This document shows, piece after piece, positions 1 to 4,940 of a stretch of 6,290 bases of DNA. The position numbers were made by a program, and so were the translations under genes. The notes under the pieces were generated by a model. That model had not been told where the DNA came from. It did not search any database and worked only from the letters and a program-made list of their open reading frames with translations. Numbering within the stretch: the first letter of the stretch is position 1; each line of letters opens with the position of its first letter. The DNA is from Chloroflexota bacterium (GTDB taxonomy: Bacteria; Chloroflexota; Dehalococcoidia; Lucifugimonadales; Australimonadaceae), in the NCBI GenBank assembly GCA_028875085.1, contig JAPPFU010000175.1:1-6290 (forward strand), read 5' to 3'.

Positions 1-513
1 CAGCAGCACGCCGCCGGCGCGCAGGAAGGGCAGCGTCAACTCCAAGACGACGGGCAGCGCGCCTAGCGCACGCGCCGTCGCCGCATCGGACGCCTCGCGC
101 AACTCCGGCGCGCGGGCCAGCGTCTCGGCGCGACCCTCCTCCACCCGCGCCGCGACCCCCAACGCAGCAGCCGTCTCGCGCAGGAAGGCCGCCCGCTTGC
201 GCGACGCCTCCACCAGCGTAACGCGCAACTCGGGCAAGGCGGCGGCCAGCACGAGGCCGGGGAAACCGCCGCCGGAGCCTACGTCCACCAGCGACGTCGT
301 CCCGCGCGGCAGCAGCGGCGCGAGCGACAGCGCGTCGAGGAAATGGACGCGCTCGATGTCCGCGAGCGCGACGGACGAGGTGAGATTGAAGCGCGCGTTG
401 GCCGCCGCCGTCAATTCGCGGTAGCGCGCGAAACGTTGGAGCACCTCCCGCTCCAGCGGAACGCCTAGCGCCGCCGCCGCCCGCGCGAACGCCTCTTGCG
501 TGAGCGCCCCCAT
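1..513 (-). CDS. rsmG: 16S rRNA (guanine(527)-N(7))-methyltransferase RsmG, 3' end cut off
   Basis: This gene encodes the cytosolic S-adenosylmethionine-dependent enzyme that methylates N7 of G527 in 16S rRNA. Reading leftward from the ATG at 513-511 gives 171 uninterrupted codons to the window edge; the family is usually about 210-240 residues, so roughly the last quarter is missing. The GidB hallmarks are in order: FNLTS near residue 42, a conserved H57-x-x-D60 (RVHFLDALS), the SAM-binding glycine loop DVGSGGGFPG at 77-86, the post-beta2 acidic motif LVEASRKRAAFL at 100-111, and ATARAL at 145-150. No Shine-Dalgarno precedes the ATG. Instead a TACAAT box ends 7 bases before it, so the mRNA is probably leaderless, which also supports this start. 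It is divergent from the RAM/HIT/yqeK operon. Family assignment is very secure. Confidence 0.95.
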   Translation of the reverse strand, partial: MGALTQEAFARAAAALGVPLEREVLQRFARYRELTAAANARFNLTSSVALADIERVHFLDALSLAPLLPRGTTSLVDVGSGGGFPGLVLAAALPELRVTLVEASRKRAAFLRETAAALGVAARVEEGRAETLARAPELREASDAATARALGALPVVLELTLPFLRAGGVLL

Positions 514-520
514 CGGCGCG

Positions 521-549
521 ATTGTAGCGGGCGCCGCCGAGGGCTATCA
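521..549 (-). promoter_or_regulatory. Leaderless rsmG promoter
   Basis: On the minus strand a TACAAT -10 box (526 to 521) is preceded by a weak TGATAG -35-like box (549 to 544) at a 17-base spacing. Only 7 bases separate the -10 from the rsmG ATG, so transcription should begin at or next to the first codon. The -10 matches the consensus well and the -35 matches at only 3 of 6 bases. This is inferred from sequence alone. Confidence 0.5.
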
Positions 550-550
550 T
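522..550 (+). promoter_or_regulatory. Promoter of the RAM-HIT-yqeK operon, overlapping the rsmG promoter
   Basis: On the plus strand TTGTAG (522-527), 17 bases, then TATCAT (545-550) forms a sigma70-type promoter with a good -10 (5 of 6) and a half-matching -35. Transcription would start near 557, leaving a leader of about 44 bases that carries a ribosome-binding site. Each -10 here lies on the -35 region of the opposing rsmG promoter, so the two cannot easily be occupied at once. Confidence 0.45.
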
Positions 551-600
551 CGCCCCGCCGCGCTTCACGCAGCGGTCATACTTCTTGCGGAGGGCGCTAC

Positions 601-840
601 ATGGCGAACACGCGCGCATTCCTGCTCATCGAAACCCAAGTCGGCAAGACCAAGGACGTCGTCAGCGGCCTCGCCGGCATCGACGGCGTCGCGTCGGTGG
701 ACATGGTAACCGGCCCCTACGACGTCATCGCCATCCTCGAGGCGCCCGACCTCAGCTCCGTCGGCGACATCGTAACCAGCTCCGTCCACGCCATCGGCGG
801 GGTGGGCCGCACCGTAACCTGCCTCGCCGTTCCCGACTAG
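601..840 (+). CDS. Stand-alone Lrp/AsnC ligand-binding (RAM) domain protein
   Basis: The product is a 79-residue protein consisting only of the RAM/ACT-like ligand-binding domain of Lrp/AsnC regulators, without the N-terminal DNA-binding helix-turn-helix. Visible family features are the opening strand RAFLLIETQVG (residues 5-15), a helix ending GLAGIDGV (24-31), the strand pair VDMVTGPYDVIAIL (33-46) carrying the usual [V/T]-T-G-x-Y-D signature, a second helix DLSSVGDIVTSSVHAIGGV (50-68) and a final strand TVTCLAV (71-77). Such proteins usually form oligomers that bind amino acids at the subunit interface; the ligand and partner are unknown here. The start is fixed by GGAGGG at 589-594, 6 bases upstream. 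A longer frame reading back to 496 would pass through the promoter and is unlikely. It leads an apparent operon, with HIT starting 10 bases after its stop. Confidence 0.88.
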   Translation: MANTRAFLLIETQVGKTKDVVSGLAGIDGVASVDMVTGPYDVIAILEAPDLSSVGDIVTSSVHAIGGVGRTVTCLAVPD

Positions 841-850
841 GCGCTCTGCG

Positions 851-1165
851 ATGGCCGCCGACTGCGTCTTCTGCAGGATCGCGGGCGGGTCAATTCCGGC
901 GGAGGTCGTCTATCGCGGTGAGGGCGTGCTCGCCTTCCGCGACATCAACCCCGCCGAGCACGTCGGCGCGCTGACCGACGCGCCCACCGGCGAACTCGAC
1001 GCCGCCGCGCGCTGCCTCGCCGCCGCCCCCGCCGTGGCGGAGCAGGCGGGCGTGACCGCCTCCGGCTACCGCCTCGTCGCCAACCAGGGCGCCGACGCAG
1101 GCCAGATCGTCCCCCACTTCCACCTCCACCTGCTCGGCGGGCGCGACCTTGGAGCGATGGGGTGA
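851..1165 (+). CDS. HIT-family protein (histidine triad hydrolase) with a probable internal deletion
   Basis: HIT-family proteins cleave nucleoside phosphoramidates or dinucleoside polyphosphates to release AMP. The 104-residue product has the zinc-site CxxC (C5, C8), the strand AFRDINP (28-34), a conserved N78, and the triad motif PHFHLHLLGG (88-97) with H89, H91 (expected nucleophile) and H93. After DINPA the sequence jumps straight to EHVGAL. HINT-type proteins have about ten more residues here, a strand of the type APVHVLVIPK, before the KEHI motif. The protein is shorter than the usual 113-116 residues by the same amount. The flanking zinc-ligand-like H37 is retained. The missing strand is part of the core sheet and pocket, so activity is doubtful. 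It starts 10 bases after the RAM gene, and its stop overlaps the GTG of yqeK (GTGA). Whether the gap is real or an assembly slip cannot be settled here. Confidence 0.88.
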   Translation: MAADCVFCRIAGGSIPAEVVYRGEGVLAFRDINPAEHVGALTDAPTGELDAAARCLAAAPAVAEQAGVTASGYRLVANQGADAGQIVPHFHLHLLGGRDLGAMG

Positions 1166-1749
1166 GGGAGGCACCCCTCCTGCCTGACGCGCTCCACGCC
1201 CGCCTCAACGCGCTGCCCGCCGGACTCCAAGCGCACGTGGAGCGCGTGCGGAACATCGCGCGGGGGCTTGCGGAGCGCCACGGCATCGACGCGGCGCAGG
1301 CCGACTTGGCGGCGGCGGCGCACGACGTTGCGCGCCACCTTCTCCCCGCGCAACTGCTAGCGGAGTCGGAGCGGCTCGGGCTGCGCGTCAACGCGGTGGA
1401 ACGCCGCCTGCCCACCCTTCTCCACGGCCCGGTGGGCGCCGCGTGGCTCGCCACCGACGGCTGGGCCGACGCCGACACCCTGGACGCGGTGCGCTGGCAC
1501 ACAACGGCGCGGGACGACCTCTCCCCGCTCGGCCAGGTAGTGTTCATCGCCGATAAGCTCGACCCGGCCAAGGCACGCGCCTACCCGTTCCAAGACGCGG
1601 TGCGCGAGGCGGCGGAGGCAAGCCTTGCCGACGGCGCGCTCGCCTTCCTCGACGGCCACTTGCGCCAGCTCATCGACGGCGGCGGGCTGGCGCATCCGGC
1701 GGCGGTGGAGGCGCGCAATGGCCTGCTGCTCTCACGGGGCGCCTGCTAG
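1162..1749 (+). CDS. yqeK: HD-domain phosphohydrolase, YqeK family (probable Ap4A hydrolase)
   Basis: The 195-residue product matches YqeK, an HD-superfamily metal-dependent enzyme known to cleave diadenosine tetraphosphate symmetrically to two ADP. Expected metal ligands are visible: H25 (AHVERVRNIA), the H54-D55 doublet (AAAHDVARHL), H88 (LLHGPVGA), H113 (AVRWHTTARDDLSPLG) and D131 (VVFIADKLDP). The tail after residue 170 is poorly conserved. The GTG start at 1162 overlaps the TGA of the HIT gene by 4 bases, so translational coupling is likely and replaces a separate ribosome-binding site. YqeK is usually found with nadD and rsfS, which are not seen in this window. Here it is paired with another family that can act on dinucleoside polyphosphates. 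Its TAG overlaps the stop of the convergent SRPBCC gene within a CTAG. Confidence 0.88.
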   Translation: MREAPLLPDALHARLNALPAGLQAHVERVRNIARGLAERHGIDAAQADLAAAAHDVARHLLPAQLLAESERLGLRVNAVERRLPTLLHGPVGAAWLATDGWADADTLDAVRWHTTARDDLSPLGQVVFIADKLDPAKARAYPFQDAVREAAEASLADGALAFLDGHLRQLIDGGGLAHPAAVEARNGLLLSRGAC

Positions 1750-2249
1750 GCCGGGCGCTCCCCCCACGCCGCGTCCATGATTGCGTCCGTCCGCGCCGGG
1801 TCTTCCAGCAGGCGCTTCAGGCGAGCAAGGTTGTCGGCGAGTTCGCGGGCGCGTTTGACGCTCAGATGCCCGGCCGCCAGCGCGCCCAGGTGGCCCAACG
1901 GCGTCTCATACGCCGCGTCCACCCGCGTCTCCGCGCCGTCCGGCGTCGGTGTTACCCGATACTCGTCCGTCGGCTGCGCACCCCCGTCGAAAGAACCCGC
2001 AAACGTTACCGCGCGGTCGGCCTCGTAGGCGGTAACCCGCACGATGCCCGTCTTGCGCCCCAGCAACCCCTTGTCCACGCGCCAATAGGCCGCGCCCAAC
2101 CCCATCGGCCCGGCGTAGGTCTTGCGCACGTGCAGCACCTTCGGACGCCACAGCACCTCGTTCTCCGCGTCCGCGAGGAAGGTGAACACCTCCCAATCGG
2201 GGCGCGCGATGCTCACCGAACGCTCGACGCGCAGCACGCGGCGGGGCAT
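1746..2249 (-). CDS. SRPBCC-fold protein (polyketide cyclase/START-like)
   Basis: The 167-residue product looks like a small SRPBCC (START/Bet v1-like) hydrophobic-ligand-binding protein. It opens with a strand and helix typical of the fold, VERSVSIARPDWEVFTFLADAEN (8-30), followed by the tryptophan-containing EVLWRPKVLHV (31-41). A run of beta strands follows (AAYWRVDKGLLG, TGIVRVTAYEADRAVTFAGSF, DEYRVTPTPDGAETRVDAAYE), and then a C-terminal helix AGHLSVKRARELADNLARLKRLLE (126-149). Specific ligand or activity cannot be read from the sequence. The ATG (2249-2247) shares one base with the TGA of the glycosylase gene (TGATG), which fixes the start and indicates translational coupling. A longer frame upstream to 2525 lies entirely inside the glycosylase gene. 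It is the last gene of the repair operon. Confidence 0.8.
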   Translation of the reverse strand: MPRRVLRVERSVSIARPDWEVFTFLADAENEVLWRPKVLHVRKTYAGPMGLGAAYWRVDKGLLGRKTGIVRVTAYEADRAVTFAGSFDGGAQPTDEYRVTPTPDGAETRVDAAYETPLGHLGALAAGHLSVKRARELADNLARLKRLLEDPARTDAIMDAAWGERPA

Positions 2250-3199
2250 CAGAGGGGCGCGTCGCCGGTGGCGGACTTGGCGCGCCCCGCCGCCGCGCGG
2301 GTTTGGCGCAGGTGGGAGAAGAGGTAGGTAACGGCGAGGCTTTGGTGCGGACTCCACCGCTCGCGCCCGAAGTCGGCCAGCTCCCGCTCGGTCAGCGGCG
2401 CGCCGTCGAAGTACATCTCCGACACCACGCGATTGAGGGCAAGGTCGCCCGCCGGGAACATGTCCTCGCGGCCAAGAGCGCGCATCAGCATCCACTCCGC
2501 CGTCCAGCGCCCGACGCCGCGGCACGCCACCATGTGTGCGATGGCTTCGTCGTCGTCCAACGCGCTCAGCCGCTCGTCCGCCAGCGTGCCGTCGAGCGTC
2601 TTGAGCGCGATGTCGTGGATGTACTCCGCCTTGCGGTTGCTCAGCTTGACTGCCCGCAACTCCTCGTGGCTCGCAGCCGCCACCGTCTCCGGCGTGGGGA
2701 AGGCGTACAGCGTGCGCCCCTCCGCCTCCACCGGCGTACCGAACGCGCCCACGAACGCCTCACGCACCGCCCGCGCCACCGCCCCCGATATCTGCTGCCC
2801 CATCACCGCGGTAACCAGCGCCTCGAACACCGATTCCGTCAGCGTTGGGCGCAGCCCGCGCAGATGCCCCACAGCGGCGGACAGGACGGCGTCGCCGCTC
2901 AACTTGTCGTAGAAGCCTTGCAGGTCGGTGTCGAACCCCAGCATGCGCCGCATCGCTCGGACCGCGTAGTCGAGCGCCTCCGCGCCGGCGTCCCCCGGCA
3001 CGCCGATCTCCAACGCGCCGCCGCCCTCCGTCTCGCGCGCCGTCGCCACCAGCGCGCCCCCGCCGTAGTGCAGCGTGCGGTAGTAGACCCCGCCGTCGTA
3101 CAGGTCGGCGCCCGCCGCGCCCCGGTAGTAGGTCTGATGCCCCGCCGTCAGGTCGAAGTCGAACGGCTGCGGCAGCGGAACCACGCGGGAGGCGGCCAT
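2249..3199 (-). CDS. DNA-3-methyladenine glycosylase II-type protein (AlkA-like, HhH-GPD)
   Basis: The 316-residue product belongs to the HhH-GPD base-excision glycosylases, most like AlkA, which remove alkylated bases such as 3-methyladenine. Residues 1-90 form a beta-rich AlkA-type N-terminal domain (PFDFDLTAGHQTYYRG at 12-27). The helical domain follows: VFEALVTAVMGQQISGAVAR at 124-143, then LSNRKAEYIHDIA at 186-198, the helix-hairpin-helix CRGVGRWTAEWML at 226-238, and the catalytic aspartate D252 in FPAGDLALNR, placed as in AlkA D238. No C-terminal Cys cluster of the Nth/MutY iron-sulphur type is present. The ATG at 3199 lies two bases after the mutM stop. An earlier in-frame start at 3331 would lie inside mutM and add a non-family leader. 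Together with mutM it forms a two-lesion base-excision repair unit. Confidence 0.9.
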   Translation of the reverse strand: MAASRVVPLPQPFDFDLTAGHQTYYRGAAGADLYDGGVYYRTLHYGGGALVATARETEGGGALEIGVPGDAGAEALDYAVRAMRRMLGFDTDLQGFYDKLSGDAVLSAAVGHLRGLRPTLTESVFEALVTAVMGQQISGAVARAVREAFVGAFGTPVEAEGRTLYAFPTPETVAAASHEELRAVKLSNRKAEYIHDIALKTLDGTLADERLSALDDDEAIAHMVACRGVGRWTAEWMLMRALGREDMFPAGDLALNRVVSEMYFDGAPLTERELADFGRERWSPHQSLAVTYLFSHLRQTRAAAGRAKSATGDAPL

Positions 3200-3201
3200 G
3201 G

Positions 3202-4059
3202 CTAGGCGGAGCGCCCCGCCGCGTGCTCGCGGACGCCGCGCAGCAGCGAACCCGGCTGGCAGCGGCGGCAGTAGGAGGTGATGCGCTGGTTCGCCGTCAA
3301 CTCGCTGATGGCACCCCCGCAAGAGGGACACGGCTCGCCGCCCCGCCGGTGCACCTGTAGGAAGTCGCGCACCTTCTTGTGGATGTCCGGCAGCATCCGC
3401 TCGCGGACGACCTCGCGCGCCTCTGTCAGCACGCGCGGCACGGCCTCGTGGAGTCGGTGCACGTCGTCGGGCGTCAGCTCTTTGCGCTTGGTGAACGGCG
3501 ACACTCCCGCCGCGAACAGCACTTCGTCCGCGTAAGCGTTGCCGATGCCCGCAAGGAACTTGCCCCGCGTCAAGATGCCCTTGATCTCGCCCGTGAAGGC
3601 GCGCAGCCGCTCCGTGAACTCGTCCAGGCTCACACCGCCGTCCAGCGCGTCCGGCCCCAACTCCGCGATAGCGGGGACGCGCTCCGTCAACTCGCCCGGG
3701 CGCACGTAGTAGATGCGCCCCATGTGCCGCTCGTCCGTATAGCGCAACTCATGCCCGCCGACGCCCAGCAGGAAGAAGGTGCGCTTGGGCCGCGCCTCCG
3801 ACGCCTCCGACCAGTGGAAGCGCCCCGTCAGCATCAGGTTCACCACCAGCAAGCGGTCATCGTCCAGCGGGAAGTAGAGGTCTTTGCCGTAGCGCGACAC
3901 CTCGCCGAACGTCCGCCCCGCAACGTCGCCAGCAAAGTCTTCGGCTGCGTAAGAGCGGATGATCGACGCCACCGGCGCCTCCGCGTACGCCACCCGCCGC
4001 CCAGGCAGCCGCTCGTTCAGAAAGTCCCTGACGACCTCAAGGTCGGGTATCTCGGGCAT
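3202..4059 (-). CDS. mutM: Fpg/Nei-family DNA glycosylase (formamidopyrimidine/8-oxoguanine type)
   Basis: The 285-residue product is a bifunctional base-excision enzyme of the Fpg/Nei family, which removes oxidised bases and nicks the abasic site. After Met removal it begins with the catalytic proline and glutamate (MPEIPDLE, P2 and E3). The active-site lysine K59 lies in SRYGKDLYF. The H2TH region holds KGILTRGKFLAGIGNAYADEVLF (160-182), and a Cys4 zinc finger follows (C244, C247, C264, C267) with R259 in the NQRITSYC loop. Intercalation-loop positions deviate from E. coli Fpg: NLMLTG replaces HLGMSG (L77 at the Met73 site) and DERHMG replaces DPRRFG (M113 at the Phe110 site). These may mark a variant clade or altered lesion preference. 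The ATG at 4059 gives the family N-terminus; an upstream ATG at 4134 would destroy the catalytic proline end. It is first in the operon and probably leaderless. Confidence 0.93.
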   Translation of the reverse strand: MPEIPDLEVVRDFLNERLPGRRVAYAEAPVASIIRSYAAEDFAGDVAGRTFGEVSRYGKDLYFPLDDDRLLVVNLMLTGRFHWSEASEARPKRTFFLLGVGGHELRYTDERHMGRIYYVRPGELTERVPAIAELGPDALDGGVSLDEFTERLRAFTGEIKGILTRGKFLAGIGNAYADEVLFAAGVSPFTKRKELTPDDVHRLHEAVPRVLTEAREVVRERMLPDIHKKVRDFLQVHRRGGEPCPSCGGAISELTANQRITSYCRRCQPGSLLRGVREHAAGRSA

Positions 4060-4066
4060 AGCCGCG

Positions 4067-4072
4067 AGTATA
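4067..4072 (-). promoter_or_regulatory. -10 box of a leaderless mutM promoter
   Basis: TATACT (4072 to 4067) on the minus strand matches the -10 consensus at 5 of 6 bases and ends 7 bases before the mutM ATG, the same spacing as at rsmG. There is no Shine-Dalgarno in the seven bases between. The -35 region is a C-run on this strand (G-run on the other) and has no consensus hexamer. Confidence 0.5.
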
Positions 4073-4075
4073 CGC

Positions 4076-4095
4076 GGGATGGGGCGGGGTGGGGG
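4076..4095 (+). other. Compact potential G-quadruplex at the mutM promoter
   Basis: The plus strand carries four guanine tracts, GGG (4076-4078), GGGG (4081-4084), GGGG (4086-4089) and GGGGG (4091-4095), joined by loops of 2, 1 and 1 bases. Such short loops fit the canonical motif for a stable parallel G-quadruplex. It covers the spacer and -35 positions of the mutM promoter, with the G-rich strand as the mutM template strand. G-rich tracts are not rare at this base composition, so function is inferred. Confidence 0.5.
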
Positions 4096-4136
4096 CGGAA
4101 AGGCAGGGATACACCGAGGCACATGGCTGTCCACGC

Positions 4137-4166
4137 TTTACACTACTCATTGTTATAGTCTATCAT
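4137..4166 (+). promoter_or_regulatory. Promoter of the toxin-antitoxin operon
   Basis: TTTACA (4137-4142, 5 of 6 to consensus) is followed after 18 bases by TATCAT (4161-4166, 5 of 6). Transcription would begin near 4173 and leave a leader of about 25 bases holding the ribosome-binding site. The -10 lies inside the 19-bp palindrome, so a repressor bound there would block RNA polymerase. An alternative -10, TATTAT, lies at 4171-4176. Confidence 0.6.
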
Positions 4167-4173
4167 AGACTAT
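4155..4173. promoter_or_regulatory. 19-bp perfect palindrome, probable antitoxin/complex operator
   Basis: ATAGTCTAT and ATAGACTAT are exact 9-base inverted arms around a single central C. The site is very AT-rich in a GC-rich window and sits on the -10 of the toxin-antitoxin promoter, 25 bases before the antitoxin start. Phd/YefM-type antitoxins commonly autorepress by binding such palindromes with their N-terminal domain, with the toxin as co-repressor. Binding here is inferred from position and symmetry. Confidence 0.65.
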
Positions 4174-4185
4174 TATCATGTGTTC

Positions 4186-4192
4186 GGAGGAG
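4186..4192 (+). promoter_or_regulatory. Strong ribosome-binding site that decides the antitoxin start
   Basis: GGAGGAG ends 6 bases before the GTG at 4199. An ATG at 4178 in the same frame has no such site, lies almost at the predicted transcription start and would place the Shine-Dalgarno inside the coding sequence. GTG 4199 is therefore preferred. Confidence 0.7.
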
Positions 4193-4198
4193 CGCTCC

Positions 4199-4477
4199 GT
4201 GTTGACATCCGAGCCCCAACGCGAGTGGACGGTCGCCCAGGCAAAAGCGCACCTGTCCGAAGTCCTCCGCCTGTCCGAGACGGAGGGGCCGCAGTGCATC
4301 GGCGCGCGCAAGCGCTTCGTTGTCGTTCCTGAGACCGCGTGGCGGGCGCACGCTGCCCCGCCCCGCATGCCCCTGGGCCGCTGGCTGGTCGAGAACGTGC
4401 CGCGCGGAACCAACCTCCAAGTGCCCGACCGCCACTCCAACCGCGAGACTCCGTTCAGCCACGACGACGGCGAATGA
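4199..4477 (+). CDS. Type II antitoxin, Phd/YefM family
   Basis: The 92-residue product is the likely antitoxin of the downstream PIN toxin. Residues 9-50 (EWTVAQAKAHLSEVLR, then a GPQCIGARKRFVVVPETAWRA stretch) match the Phd/YefM N-terminal dimer and DNA-binding fold: a short strand, a helix with the A-K-x-x-L-S-E pattern, the PQ-x-I turn, and the VVV strand before an E-x-W helix. The C-terminal part (LGRWLVENVPRG at 59-70, NRETPF at 81-86) resembles the toxin-wrapping tail of VapC-associated Phd proteins. The GTG start is chosen for the GGAGGAG 6 bases upstream; starting at ATG 4178 would add seven residues. The stop overlaps the toxin ATG by 4 bases (ATGA), giving the coupled translation typical of these pairs. 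The palindrome over its promoter suggests autorepression. Confidence 0.85.
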   Translation: MLTSEPQREWTVAQAKAHLSEVLRLSETEGPQCIGARKRFVVVPETAWRAHAAPPRMPLGRWLVENVPRGTNLQVPDRHSNRETPFSHDDGE

Positions 4478-4893
4478 GCGGCTTCCTCCTCGATACCAAC
4501 GTGCTCTCGGAAGTGGCGAAGGACGCTCCCGATTTACGCGTCGTCGCCTTTCTGACGGAGCAAGAAGACCTATGGTTGTCATCTATCCTCATTCACGAGG
4601 TGGAGTTCGGCTTGCGCCTGCTTCCCCACACGCCGCGCCGCAGTCGCCTATCCGAGATGCTATCGGCCATCTTTGAGGCGTACGGCGACCGCATCCTCCC
4701 ATTGGACAGGGCGGGGGCAGAGTGGTCGGCCGAGTTCAGAGCGCAAGCCCGTCTCGCAGGGCGCCCGATCGACCTAGGCGACGCTCTCGTCGCCGGCGTG
4801 GCCAAGGCGAATGGCCTAACCCTAGCCACCCGCAACACCGCCGACTTTGCCCATCTCGACCTTGAAACCCTAAACCCCTGGCGCGCCTCATAA
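4474..4893 (+). CDS. vapC: Type II toxin VapC, PIN-domain ribonuclease
   Basis: The 139-residue product is a full-length PIN-domain toxin of the VapC/FitB type, expected to cleave RNA with Mg2+ when freed from its antitoxin. Acidic metal ligands are visible in family order: D7 in FLLDTNVLSE, E42 in the ILIHEVEFGL helix, D103 in DLGDALVAG, and the N121/D124 pair in LATRNTADF. The C-terminus ends a few residues later (LETLNPW), as usual. The ATG at 4474 overlaps the antitoxin stop, which fixes the start. CTA leucine codons (five of them by eye) are more frequent than in the flanking housekeeping genes, consistent with acquisition by transfer, as is common for such modules. No transposase or repeat borders were seen. 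All key residues are present, so it looks intact. Confidence 0.92.
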   Translation: MSGFLLDTNVLSEVAKDAPDLRVVAFLTEQEDLWLSSILIHEVEFGLRLLPHTPRRSRLSEMLSAIFEAYGDRILPLDRAGAEWSAEFRAQARLAGRPIDLGDALVAGVAKANGLTLATRNTADFAHLDLETLNPWRAS

Positions 4894-4940
4894 GTGCCAG
4901 CTACGCGGCGGCGGGTAGCAACGCGAATGCCGGAATGGTT

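Noticed and set aside
496..600. N-terminal extension of the RAM protein from an ATG at 496
   Set aside because: It passes through the divergent promoter region, has no family similarity and lacks a ribosome-binding site, whereas ATG 601 has GGAGGG 6 bases upstream and gives the exact RAM fold.
2250..2525. Longer SRPBCC gene starting at 2525
   Set aside because: The extra 92 residues are an arginine- and proline-rich shadow of the AlkA-like gene in another frame. The ATG at 2249 starts the recognisable fold and overlaps the upstream stop.
4060..4134. Longer mutM starting at 4134
   Set aside because: Fpg needs Pro at position 2 as its nucleophile, and the extra residues would bury it. The region also holds the -10 box and G-tracts.
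2303..4158. Long plus-strand open frames opposite the AlkA-like and mutM genes (for example 2303-3205 and 3379-4158)
   Set aside because: These are typical antisense shadows in GC-rich DNA: Arg/Pro/Ala/His-rich translations with no domain signature, lying opposite genes with clear catalytic motifs.
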